Source of the DNA: Desertimonas sp963733085
GTDB taxonomy: Bacteria > Actinomycetota > Acidimicrobiia > Acidimicrobiales > Ilumatobacteraceae
Direction of reading: 5' to 3'
Length of the DNA: 64,000 bases
Assembly: GCA_963733085.1 (NCBI GenBank)
Contig: CAVTBY010000012.1
Coordinates: forward strand, 199,969 to 263,968
Part shown: positions 53,256 to 62,709 of the stretch, piece by piece
Position numbering within the stretch: the first letter of the stretch is position 1
Layout: each line of letters begins with the position of its first letter
Program-made: the position numbers and the translations under genes
The notes under the pieces: model-generated
Database searches by the model: none
Seen by the model: only the letters and a program-made list of their open reading frames with translations
Told to the model about the DNA's origin: nothing

Positions 53256-53864
53256 ATGCGCGCGTGGCTGCGGCGCTACTGGCGGATCCTCAACCGGCCC
53301 GAGCACGCACTTCAGCCTCGGCTTCCTCGTCATCGCCGGCTTCGTCGCCGGCATCGTGTTCTGGGGCGGCTTCAACACCGCGCATGGAGCTCACCAACAC
53401 GGAGGCGTTCTGCACCGGCTGCCACGAGATGCGCGACAACGTCGTTCCCCGAGCTGCAGCGCACGATCCACTACACCAACCGCAGCGGCGTGCGCGCGAT
53501 GTGCTCCGACTGCCACGTGCCGCACGAGTGGACGCACAAGATCGCGCGCAAGATGCAGGCGTCCAAGGAAGTGTGGGGCAAGATCTTCGGCACGATCGAC
53601 ACGCGCGAGAAGTTCCTCGCCATGCGCCTCGAGCTCGCGCAGCACGAGTGGGCGCGGTTCAAGGCGAACGATTCGCTCGAGTGCCGCAACTGCCACGACT
53701 ACGACTACATGGACTTCACGCGGCAGAGCCCGCGCGCAGCCGCGCATGCACGAGCGGTACCTCGGCAGCGGCGAGAAGACCTGCATCGACTGCCACAAGG
53801 GCATCGCGCATCGCTTGCCCGACATGGCGCCCAAGGGGCGCCGGTGGCGGCCACGGCCCGCTAG
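53256..53864 (+). CDS. napC: Tetraheme membrane cytochrome NapC, frameshifted
   Basis: ATG 53256 starts MRAWLRRYWRILNRP. One membrane anchor follows (FSLGFLVIAGFVAGIVFWGG), then four CxxCH heme motifs in order: CTGCH, CSDCH, CRNCH and CIDCH. The central segment MQASKEVWGKIFGTIDTREK and HEWARFKANDSLECRNCHDY is typical of NapC/NirT quinol dehydrogenases. It feeds electrons from quinol to NapB. Insertions occur near 53300, 53383, 53444 and 53748. Confidence 0.9.
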   Translation: MRAWLRRYWRILNRPEHALQPRLPRHRRLRRRHRVLGRLQHRAWSSPTRRRSAPAATRCATTSFPELQRTIHYTNRSGVRAMCSDCHVPHEWTHKIARKMQASKEVWGKIFGTIDTREKFLAMRLELAQHEWARFKANDSLECRNCHDYDYMDFTRQSPRAAAHARAVPRQRREDLHRLPQGHRASLARHGAQGAPVAATAR

Positions 53865-53881
53865 AACTCGCTGCACCAATA

Positions 53882-53943
53882 CCTTGTGGGTCCGGCTTCA
53901 GCCGGACGCAGCATCGCGCAAGGCTGAAGCCTTGCCCACAAGG
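53882..53943. repeat. REP-pair (REPIN-like) inverted repeat
   Basis: The outer arms CCTTGTGGG (53882-53890) and CCCACAAGG (53935-53943) pair perfectly. Inside are two separate hairpins, TCCGGCTTCAGCCGGA and AAGGCTGAAGCCTT, in opposite orientation. The GTGGG-CGGCTTCAGCCG word is characteristic of extragenic REP sequences in proteobacteria. It lies between convergent genes (napC stop 53864, next stop 53948) and could terminate both. Confidence 0.75.
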
Positions 53944-53947
53944 CTCG

Positions 53948-54699
53948 CTAGTCGAAAATCCCCGGCCCGAAGCCCAGCAGCGCCGTCATCAGTCCGCCGA
54001 AGAACAGGAACAGCGCCAGCGCCGCGCCGCCGGCCATCAGCGCATAGGGGATCGCCTGGTCCTGCCGGCTGCGCATGACGAGCGGCAGTCCGACGAACGC
54101 GAGATAGAGCGCGTACAGGCAGGCGAGCGGCCACAGGATCGACAGCGGCGGCAGCAGGACCAGCGCGCCCGCGAGCCAGATCGGCGTGTAGCTGTACGCC
54201 GCGACCTTCAGCGCCTGCGAGCGCGGTTGGGCTCGCCGCCGAATTTGCGGGCAAGCGCCGCGATGAGCAATGCCAGCACGAACAGCTGGACGATGGCGAG
54301 GCCGAACACGAGGAGCGCGGCGACGAGGCCCGCGATCAGCGTCGCCTTGACGATGCCGATGAGCGGCACCGGCATCGCCGATCGTGACTTCGGCAATGAA
54401 GAGCGCGAGCGCGCCGATCGCGGCAAGCGGCATGACGTAGCCGGTGTAGATCTCCATCTCGGTGGTCGGCTCGCTCGCGATCACCGGCCATTCCTTGCGC
54501 GGCGAGCGCAGGATCGACGTGACACGCGACCAACGAGGCGCGGCGTCGCGCCGGTCCGCGCCGCCGGGAAGGAGGGCGCCTTCGGCACGAACGAATGCTT
54601 GCCCTGCTGTGAACCGTAGTTCGCGCCGACCACGGCACCGCATTGGCCGCAGACCTTCGCCTCATCGTCGAGCGTCGTAGCACAGCGTGCGCATTTCAT
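53948..54699 (-). CDS. Zinc-ribbon, Yip1-type membrane protein, frameshifted
   Basis: The start ATG 54699 gives MKCARCATTLDDEAKVCGQC with a two-CxxC zinc ribbon, then a Pro/Ala linker. Read across frames, a polytopic membrane domain follows: TEMEIYTGYVMPLAAIGALA, KVAAYSYTPIWLAGALVLLP, ILWPLACLYALYLAFVGLPL and GGLMTALLGFGPGIFD. This fits the bacterial Yip1/YIF1-domain family. The function is unknown. Insertions lie near 54230, 54375 and 54530. Confidence 0.75.
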
Positions 54700-54749
54700 G
54701 GCAGCGGCATTCTACAATCCGACTGTTGCGTCACGCGAGGAGATCAATC

Positions 54750-55787
54750 ATGCAAGGACGGATGCGGGGCTTTGTCGTCTGGACGCGCGAGGCGGCGCTG
54801 CTGGTCGCCGTGCTGTTCGTCGCCGGGTGCGCGACGGTCGGCGGCGGCGATCCGCTCCCGTCGTGGAACGAGGGCCCGACCAAGGCGGCGATCATCAAGC
54901 TCGTCCAGGACACGACGCGGCCGGGCAGCCCGGACTTCGTGCCGGTGAACGAGCGCATCGCCACCTTCGACAACGACGGCACGCTGTGGTGCGAGCACCC
55001 GATGTACACCGAGGTCGTGTTCACGCGCGATCGCATCAAGGCGCTGGCCGCGCAGAATCCGTCGTGGCGCACCGAGATGCCGTTCAAGGCGGTGCATCGA
55101 CAACGACGAAGCGGCGATTGCCAAGCTCACCGAGCCCGACTTCTTCAAGCTGATCGCCGCGACGCACGCGGGCTATCACGTCCGCGGAGTTCCAGAAGGC
55201 GGCGGCCGACTGGCTCGCGGTCACGCGGCACCCGCGCTTCAATCGCCTGTACACCGAGCTCGTCTACCAGCCGATGCTGGAAGTGCTCGCCTATTTTCGC
55301 GCCAACGGCTACAAGACGTTCATCGTGTCCGGGCGGCACGCTCAACTTCATGCGCAGCTTCGCCGAGAAGGCGTACGGCATTCCGCCGGAGCAGGTCATC
55401 GGCACGTCGTTCGACGCCAAGTACACGTTCGACAACAACGTCGCGCTGGTCAAGGCCGAGCCGCGCCTCATGCTGCTCGACGACGGCCCCGGCAAGGGCA
55501 TCGGCATCGATCACTTCATCGGACGCATCCCGATCGCGTCGTTCGGCAACTCGGACGGCGACCTCGCGATGCTGCAGACCGCGACCAACAGCCCGGCCAG
55601 CAAGGCCCGCAAGCGCTTCGCCGCTTTCGTCTGGCACACCGACGGCGTGCGCGAGTACGCCTACGACCGCAACACGCACGTCGGGCGGCTCAACGAAGGC
55701 CTCGACCTCGCGCCGAAGCTCGGCTGGACCATGATCAGCATGAAGAACGACTGGAAGGTGATCTTCCCGTTCGAGCTCGCGAAGTAG
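54750..55787 (+). CDS. HAD-family phosphatase lipoprotein, frameshifted
   Basis: ATG 54750 has GAGGAG upstream. A signal with lipobox FVAGCA near residue 26 leads to the HAD motif I ATFDNDGTLWCEHP. Motif II lies at FIVSGGTLNFM and motifs III/IV at LLDDGPGKGIGI and ASFGNSDGDLAML. It is probably a secreted phosphoserine-phosphatase-like hydrolase of the outer envelope. Extra bases near 55098, 55167 and 55332 disrupt the frame; from 55340 on it is intact to the stop. Confidence 0.85.
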   Translation: MQGRMRGFVVWTREAALLVAVLFVAGCATVGGGDPLPSWNEGPTKAAIIKLVQDTTRPGSPDFVPVNERIATFDNDGTLWCEHPMYTEVVFTRDRIKALAAQNPSWRTEMPFKAVHRQRRSGDCQAHRARLLQADRRDARGLSRPRSSRRRRPTGSRSRGTRASIACTPSSSTSRCWKCSPIFAPTATRRSSCPGGTLNFMRSFAEKAYGIPPEQVIGTSFDAKYTFDNNVALVKAEPRLMLLDDGPGKGIGIDHFIGRIPIASFGNSDGDLAMLQTATNSPASKARKRFAAFVWHTDGVREYAYDRNTHVGRLNEGLDLAPKLGWTMISMKNDWKVIFPFELAK

Positions 55788-57085
55788 ACGGACCGACGCC
55801 CGCGCGCGCCGGCGACGCGATACCGGCTCGCCCGCCGCCCGCCGGGAAACCTGGCGCGAGGCGCTGTTCAACCGGCGGATGCTGATCTGCATCTTCACCG
55901 GCTTCTCCTCCGGCCTGCCGCTCTACCTGCTGCTCAACCTGCGTGCCCGGCGTGGCTGCGCACCGAGGGCGTCGACCTCAAGGCGATCGGCTGTTCGCGC
56001 TGGTGCAGTTCCCGTACACGTGGAAGTTCCTGTGGTCGCCGCTGCTCGACCGCTACGCGCTGCCGTGGCTCGGCCGCCGGCGCGGCTGGATGCTCGCGAT
56101 GCACGTCGCGCTGCATCGCGTCGATTCGCGGCGCATGGGCTTCCTCGATCCGCGGCACCAGATCTGGACCATCGCGTACCTCGCGGCCGTGGTCGCGTTC
56201 TTCTCGGCGAGCCTCGACATCGCGATGGACGCGTTCCGCCGCGAGCTCCTGCCCGACGCCGAGCTCGGCCTCGGCAACTCGTTCTACGTCAACGCGTACC
56301 GCATCTCGAGCCTGGTGCCGGGCTCGCTCGCGCTGATCCTCGCCGACCGCATGCCGTGGTCGTCGGTGTTCGTCATCACCGCGCTGTTCCTGCTGCCGGG
56401 CCTCGCGATGACGCTCGTCGTGAGCGAGCCCGCGGCGACCGGCGCCGCGCCGAAGACGCTGCGCGACGCGGTGGTCGAGCCGTTTCGCGAGTTCATCACG
56501 CGCTCGGGCTGGCGAGACGCGCTGCTGATCCTGCTCGTTCATCTTCCTCTACAAGCTCGGCGACAGCATGGCCACCGCGCTCGCCACGCCGTTCTACCTC
56601 GAGATGGGCTTCACCAAGACCGACATCGGCATCGTCGCCAAGAACGCGGGCCTGTGGGCGAGCGTGGTCGGCGGCATGCTGGGCGGGCTGTGGATGGTGA
56701 GGATCGGCATCAACCGCGGCCTGTGGCTGTTCGGCGTCGTGCAGATGGTGTCGATCCTGGGCTTCGCGTGGCTGTCGACGCTCGGCCAGCCGGACCTCGT
56801 GGTCGCTCGGCGTCGTCATCGCGTTCGAGGCGCTCGGCGTGGGCCTCGGCACCGTGGCCTACGTCGCGTTCATCGCGCGCGCGACCGATCCGCGCTTCAC
56901 CGCGACGCAGTTCGCGCTGTTCACGAGCCTGTCGGCGGTGCCGCGCACGCTCATCAACGCGACCACCGGCTGGATCGTGGCGCAGATCGGGCTGGTTCAA
57001 TTTCTTCCTGTTGTGCACGGTGCTCGCGCTGCCCGGCATGGCACTACTCTTGCGTGTTGCACCGTGGGGAGCGAAGCGCCCAGGA
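55788..57085 (+). CDS. ampG: AmpG-type muropeptide permease (MFS), frameshifted
   Basis: The product, read across frames, begins near TWREALFNRRMLICIFTGFS, then SGLPLYLLLNL, GLFALVQFPYTWKFLWSPLL, DRYALPWLGRRRGWML, FFSASLDIAMDAFRRELLPD, GNSFYVNAYRISSLVPGSLA and DSMATALATPFYLEMGFTKT, which match AmpG. It imports anhydro-muropeptides from the periplasm for recycling. About five insertions (near 55945, 55990, 56110, 56535, 56800) break it. The exact start codon is not clear. Confidence 0.85.
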
Positions 57086-57097
57086 GAACGATCGCCG

Positions 57098-57863
57098 ATG
57101 AATCCGTACAAGTTCAGCGCCATCGCGCATCGCGATCACGACTACTGCAACCCGGTGTCGGCGGGCAAGATCGAGCGCCTGCTCGACCTCCTGCCGCTCG
57201 ACGAGTCGTCGCGCGTGCTCGACCTCGGGCTGCGGCCGCGCGGAGCTCGCGCTGCGCATCATCGAGCGCTTCGGCTCGACGGTGGTCGCGGTCGACCGCT
57301 CGTCGATCATGCTCGACCAGGCGCGCGAGCGCGCGGAGTGGACGGGCGCGCTCGGCAAGCTGCATCTCGACGACATCGACATCCGCGACTTCCGCGCCGA
57401 TCCCGGAGACGTTTCACCTGTCGGTGATGCTCGGCGCGGGCGGCATCGCCGGCGGCATGGCCGGCATCTGCAACCAGTTGAAGGCGTGGACGCGGTCGGG
57501 CGGCTACATCCTGATCGGCGAAGGCTACTGGCGCACGCGCCCGCATCCCGACTACCTCGCGCTCCTCGGCGCGCGATCACGGCGAGTTCCTCGACCATCG
57601 CGGCAACGTGCAGGCGGGCGTCGACGCCGGGCTCATCCCGATGCACGCCACCACCGCCAATCTCGGACGAGTGGGACGAGTACGAGTGGAAGTACTGCCG
57701 CTCGATCGAGCGCTACGCGCGCGAGCAGCCGGAGGACCCCGACGTGCCCGCGATGCTCGAGCGCATCCGCAAGTGGCGCGACGGCTACCTGCGCTGGGGC
57801 CGCGACACGCTGGGCTTTGCGGTCTACCTGTTCTATCGGCCCGGCCTCCGCATTGGTAGATGC
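57098..57863 (+). CDS. SAM-dependent methyltransferase, frameshifted
   Basis: ATG 57098 has CAGGAG upstream. The product reads MNPYKFSAIAHRDHDYCNPV, RLLDLLPLDESSRVLDLGCG, STVVAVDRSSIMLDQARERA, then SVMLGAGGIAGGMAGICNQL and YILIGEGYWRTRPHPDYLAL, to KWRDGYLRWGRDTLGFAVYL. VLDLGCG is the SAM site. The substrate is unknown. Insertions are near 57230, 57403, 57570 and 57662. The 3' end is uncertain because two frames remain open around 57,860. Confidence 0.75.
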
Positions 57864-57890
57864 TCGCGTCGGGTGAAAACTTCTGGTGGA

Positions 57891-57911
57891 CGGGCCCGCG
57901 TGGCGGGCCCG
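57891..57911. terminator. GC-rich hairpin between convergent genes
   Basis: CGGGCCCGC and GCGGGCCCG pair perfectly around a three-base loop. It lies between the ends of the plus-strand methyltransferase gene and a minus-strand membrane-protein gene. There is no clear T-tract. Confidence 0.45.
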
Positions 57912-59133
57912 AAACGACAAGGTAGACGGCGATGGCGAGCACCGCGCTCAGGACGAGCGCCTGGTTGCGGTCGTCGAATTGCAGGTAGCGACCGACGAGG
58001 CGCGTGCGCGACCTGGAAGACGCCCAGCAATACCGCGCCGACGATGGCGATGACCAGCGTGCCGGTTGACCGCCAACCCGAAATCGAAGATGCGCCGCCG
58101 CACGATGGCGTAGCAAAGTGCCGAGCACTGGCGGCGAGGGCGACGGCGTTCACGACGAGGCCGACGTCGCTCGCGCGGGATCGGGTTGCCGGCGAGTCTG
58201 ATTGAGGTTGGCGAGCAGGATCGATCGCCATCGTCGCGCCGAGCGTAGCCAGTGATCCAGCTCAGGCGCGATCTTCGCTTCGCCGCGCGCGCCTGTCGCC
58301 AGCGTCGCGACGATGGTGACCAGGAACAGCGCGGGCAGGCGCGATCTCGTAGGTCCGGAAGATCCAGCGGGTAGCCGGTTCGAAGTACACCGCGTGTACA
58401 GGCGCGCGAAGTAGATGACTTCGCGAGCGACCTGCACGCCGAAGATCCACGGATAGACGCGCTTCAGCATGGCGCGCCATCCGGTCGGCGGTCGTCCGGG
58501 TAATTGATCGCGAAAAAAACCAGCGCGCCGAGCGACAATTCGGTCGAGACCGACGAGACGAAGTCCAGCCATGCCACGTGCGCGCCCGCTGGCGCGGAGT
58601 AGGGGAACGCGATGGTAGCCAGCAGCGCGGCGGCGGCAAGGCCGCGGAAGGCGGTCAGGTCGGCGCGGCGCCAGCCGAGGGTGACGCCCAGTACCAGGCC
58701 GAACAGGCTCGTGACGAGGTTCAGGACATAGTTGGCCTGCAGGAAACGCGGCAGAGTCGCCGCGGCAGGCATGGTGAATTCGACGCGGCGGCTTGCCTCG
58801 CCGTGCAGCACGGTGAGCGAAGCGCGGTCCCCGGCGGCGACGTTGTACCAGCGGCCGATGGGCTCGTCCCATCGAGCCGGTCGCCGGGCACGACGCCCGG
58901 CCGCGGCGAGCGGTGACCGTGGCGGGACAGCGTCCACGAGGAACGTCGTGGGGCCGCGCTCGCGCAGGAAGCTGGCCGTCGAACAGGCTCTCCGCGCGCA
59001 CGCCGAGCGAAAGCGCGCGCGGCGCATGGAAGGTCTCGATGGCGAACTGCGCCGCGATCAGCGAGCACACGATCGCGCCGCGCAGCGCGACGGAACGAGG
59101 TTTGGCGCATTCGCTGTCCCCTTGCCGAGGCAC
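57912..59133 (-). CDS. Membrane protein with N-terminal PDZ-like domain, frameshifted
   Basis: Read across frames from about 59,130 down: one N-terminal helix (ALRGAIVCSLIAAQFAIETF), a PDZ-like periplasmic domain (VDAVPPRSPLAAAGVVPGDR, VLHGEASRRVEFTM), then about seven membrane segments (FLQANYVLNLVTSLFGLVLG, AFRGLAAAALLATIAFPYSA, LSLGALVFFAINYPDDR, ALFLVTIVATLATGA, NQALVLSAVLAIAVYLV). This layout occurs as the sensor part of some histidine kinases and phosphatases, but no output domain is seen before the hairpin at 57,911. The ends are approximate. Confidence 0.55.
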
Positions 59134-59195
59134 CGTTCGCCGCGCGCCGGCAGGACTATATACTCGAACGCTCCGGCTCGGTATCCGCTCCGTCT

Positions 59196-60569
59196 ATGCT
59201 CCATGCGCTTGTCCGTGCTGCGGTCGCGTTCTCGCTTCTGCTGGCCGCCGTCGGCCGTCGCCGCCGCCCCGCTCTCGAAGGTTCCGCCGCTCGAATTCCG
59301 CGAGCGCGTGCTCGCCAACGGCCTGCGCGTCGTCACGCTCGAGGATCACGCGAGCCCGACGGTGAGCGTGCAGGTCTGGTACGACGTGGGCGGCAAGGAC
59401 GATCCCGCCGGCCGCTCGGGCTTCGCGCATCTGTTCGAGCACGTGATGTTCAAGAGCACGAAGTACCTGCAAGGCCGAGCAGTTCGACCGCCTGACCGAG
59501 GACGTGGGCGGCATCAACAACGCGAGCACGCGCGAGGACGTCACCAACTACTTCGCGGTGGTGCCGTCCAACCATCTCGAGCGCCTGCTGTGGGCCGAGG
59601 CCGAGCGCATGTCGAACCTCGACGTCGATCGACGCCAACTTCAAGTCCGAGCGCGCGGTGGTGCAGGAGGAGTACCGCGCAGCGCGTGCTGGCCAATCCG
59701 TACGGCCGCTTCTACGAGGCGATCGCGCCGCGCTCGTACACGGTGCATCCGTACCGGCGCGGCGTGATCGGCAACATCGACGAGCTCGACGCGGCGTCGC
59801 TCGACGACGTGCGCGCGTTCCACCGCACGTACTATCGGCCCGACAACGCGATGCTGATCGTCGACCGGCGACTTCGACCAGAAGGAGCTCGACGGCTGGA
59901 TCGACAAGTACTTCGGCGCGCATTCGCGCGACCCGTCGACGCCGATTCCGCGCGTCGACGCGCGGCGAGCCGCCGCGCACGCAGCGACGCGCGCTATCGC
60001 GAGACCGGCCCGAACGTGCCGCTGCCCGCGGTGGCGATGACCTGGCTCGGCCCGTCGGCGCGCAGCCCCGACGCCGCGGCGCTGCGCGTCGCGGCCGCGC
60101 TGCTCGGCAACGGCGAGTCGTCGCGCCTGAACCAGGCGCTGGTCTATCGCGGGCAGATCGCGCAGAAGGCGTCGTTCGGCGCCGACCTCAACGTCGACCC
60201 GGGACTGCTCGTTGCGTACGCGATCGCTGCCAAGGGCACGGCGCCCGACGCGCTCGCCAAGGCGCTGCGCGCGGAGATCGACGCGCCTCGCGCAAAAGCC
60301 GGTGCCCGACGCCGAGCTCGCGAAGGTCAAGATCCAGCTCCTGACGCAGGCGCTCGAACGAGCGGCAGACGCCGCTCGGCAAGGGCAGCGCGCTGGGCGA
60401 TGCGATCCTCTATCGCGGCGACGCGCGCTACGTCAACCGCGACCTCGACGAGCTGCAGGCGGTCACCGCCGCCGACGTGCAGCGCGTGCTGCGCAAGTAC
60501 GTGATCGACGCGAAGCAGGTGACCATCGAGTACGCGCAGGACGCGAGCGCGAAGGGAAGCGGCAAGTGA
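59196..60569 (+). CDS. M16-family zinc metallopeptidase (catalytic), frameshifted
   Basis: ATG 59196 gives the signal peptide MLHALVRAAVAFSLLLAAVG. After a frame change near 59255 the peptidase reads FRERVLANGLRVVTLEDHAS, then SGFAHLFEHVMFKSTKYL, whose HxxEH zinc motif is complete, with the distal Glu region QEEYRQRVLANPYGRFYEAI. The family cleaves peptides in the periplasm. Insertions near 59470, 59626, 59681, 59867, 59960, 60300 and 60370 break it. The next gene is a second M16 chain overlapping by four bases. Confidence 0.88.
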
Positions 60570-62022
60570 CGACGGCGCGCATGCATCGTTGCCTGCGCGC
60601 TCGGCGTCGCCGCTGCTCGCGGCGCAGCCGTACGACACGCCGCCGCCGGTGGGCGCGCCGCGGCCGCATCGTCATCGCAGCGCCGACGGTCGCAGACGCT
60701 CGACCAACGGCCTGCGCGTGGTGGTCGGCGCAGCGAAGCGGGTTGCCGCTCGTCACCGCGCGAGCTCGTCATCCGCTCGGGCAGCCGAGACGGATCCGCG
60801 CGCAGCTCGCGGGACTGGCGGACATCACCGCGACGCTTCTCACCAAGGGCACCGCCAAGCGCACGGCGCCGCAGATCGCCGAAGCCGCCGAGGCGCTCGG
60901 CGGCCAGCTCGACAGCGGCGCCGGGCTGGGATCGCTCGACGGTGGCGATGACGGTGACGCGGCCGCAACGTGCCGGCGGCGTTCGCGCTCATTGCGGAAG
61001 TGGCGCTGCAACCGCGCTTCGCCGCAGGCCGAGCTCGAGCGCGCGCGCCGGCTGGCCGCTCGACGGCCTGTCGGTCGCGCTGCGCGATCCGGGCACGCTC
61101 GCGCGCATGGCCGCGGACCGCTCGGCGTTCGGCGACGGGGCCTACGGCCATCCGGCGCACGGCACGCCGGCGTCGCTCACTCGCGTACGCCGCGGCCGAC
61201 GTCGTCGCGCAGCACGCGCGCTGGTATCGGCCCGACAACGCGACGCTGATCTTCGCCGGCGACATCGACGCGAAGGACGCGCTCGCGCTCGCGCAGTCGG
61301 CGTTCGGCGGCTGGCGGCGGCCCGCCGCGCCGCTGCCCTCGCCGCGCGCGCGACGAAGCGCGGTCCGGCAAGCCCGCGCCCGTCGTGATCGCGATGCCCG
61401 GCGCGGGCCAGGCGGGCGTGGCGCTGGTGGCGCCGACGATCGCGCGCGCCGCGCCCGACTACTATCCCGGGCGTGGTCGCGAACACGCTGCTGGGCGGCG
61501 GCTATTCGTCGCGCCTCAACCAGGAGCTGCGCATCAAGCGCGGCCTGACGCTACGGCGATCGGCAGCCGGCTCGACGCGCGCCGCGCCGGCGGCGTGTGG
61601 AGCATCGCGGCGCAGACCAAGAACGAGTCGGTGCCCGAGCTCGTCGCGGTCGTGCAGGAGGAGATCAGGCGCGTCGTCGACAGCCGCCGCGCCGGCGGAC
61701 GAGCTCGAAGCGCGCAAGCTCACCATCATCGGCAGCCGTGAGCCGCCGCTTCGAGACGACCGAGGACCTCGCGGGCACGATCGCGTCGCTCGAGGCGAAC
61801 GGCGATGCCGCGTCGCGGAGCTCACGCGCACGATCGACAGCATCGCCGCCGTCACGCCGCAGCAGGTGGTCGACGTTCGCGCAAGCGCACTGGCGCCGAG
61901 AGCCTCGCGATCGTCGTCGCGGGCGATGCGGCGAAGTTCGCCGATGCGCTGCGCGCCGCGTATCCCGACCTGCGCGTGATTCCGCAGGCCGACGTCGACC
62001 TCGACAGTCCGTCGCCTTACAA
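60566..62022 (+). CDS. M16-family peptidase-like protein lacking the zinc motif, frameshifted
   Basis: It starts at the GTG overlapping the previous stop, or at ATG 60580. The product reads NGLRVVVAQRSGLPLVTARL, AGLADITATLLTKGTAKRTA, APQIAEAAEALGGQLDSGAG, then AMPGAGQAGVALVAPTIARA, ANTLLGGGYSSRLNQELRIK and TEDLAGTIASLEANG. Where the partner has HxxEH, this has LADITATLL, so it is the non-catalytic half of a two-chain M16 enzyme. At least eight extra bases occur. The stop is probably near 62,022, but two frames compete. Confidence 0.82.
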
Positions 62023-62034
62023 AGTAGAACAAAG

Positions 62035-62057
62035 ATGCACCCGCCGCGCGGGTGCAT
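62035..62057. terminator. Bidirectional intrinsic terminator
   Basis: ATGCACCCGC and GCGGGTGCAT form a perfect 10-bp stem with a three-base loop, followed by TTCTCT on the plus strand and flanked by AAAG on the other side. It lies between the convergent M16 gene and pssA. Confidence 0.85.
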
Positions 62058-62071
62058 TTCTCTCAGAAGTC

Positions 62072-62697
62072 TTAAAACTTCGGAATCCGCAGCGTCTTGC
62101 TGATCATCAGCGAGCCGGACAGCACGTACAGCAGCGCCAGCGGGTGCAGCTCCACGGCCCGAGCGTCCACGCGCCGCCGTAGATCGCGTCGCCGATCCGG
62201 CCCTGCCACGCCGCGAACGCGAGCACGCCGACGAGCACCACGCTGGTCGGGATCGGCGTGCCTTCGAAGTACGTCGACCTTGCCGCTGTCGTCCGGACAG
62301 CGCTCTCGGCGGTGACGTTGTAGCGCGCGAGGCGGCTCACGCCGCAGCACACGAAGTAGATCAGCGCGACCCAGTCCCAGCCGCCGCGCAGGCCGGCGGC
62401 GAAGCCGAGCGCCGCCGGCGCGACGCCGAACGAGATCACGTCGGCGAGCGAATCGAGCTCGCGACCGAGCGCGGAGTGCGTGTGGCGCCAGCGCGCGACG
62501 CGGCCGTCGAACACGTCGAAGACGAACGCGGCGGGCGACCAGCGCGGCCGCCCAGTAGAAATAGGCGATCGACCCCTGCTGCAGCGTACGCCATGGCGCA
62601 GAACACGCCCGCGACGCCGCAGGCCGCGTTGGCCAGCGTCAGGAAGTCCGCGAGGTGGAAGCTCGCGGATCATCGAGAAGTGCCGGGGTTGCGTCAT
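62072..62697 (-). CDS. pssA: CDP-diacylglycerol--serine O-phosphatidyltransferase, frameshifted
   Basis: ATG 62697 (MTQPRHFSMIRELP) has GGAGGA upstream. The CDP-alcohol phosphotransferase motif is complete: DGRVARWRHTHSALGRELDS followed by LADVISFGVAPAALGF (DGxxAR-x8-GxxxD-xxxD). Membrane helices follow (WDWVALIYFVCCGVSRLARY, PTSVVLVGVLAFAAW), ending LYVLSGSLMISKTLRIPKF. It makes phosphatidylserine for phosphatidylethanolamine. Frame changes lie near 62165, 62280 and 62540-62670. The cls gene ends 12 bases upstream on the same strand, so both are membrane-lipid genes in one unit. Confidence 0.88.
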
Positions 62698-62709
62698 GCG
62701 GGGTCCTCC

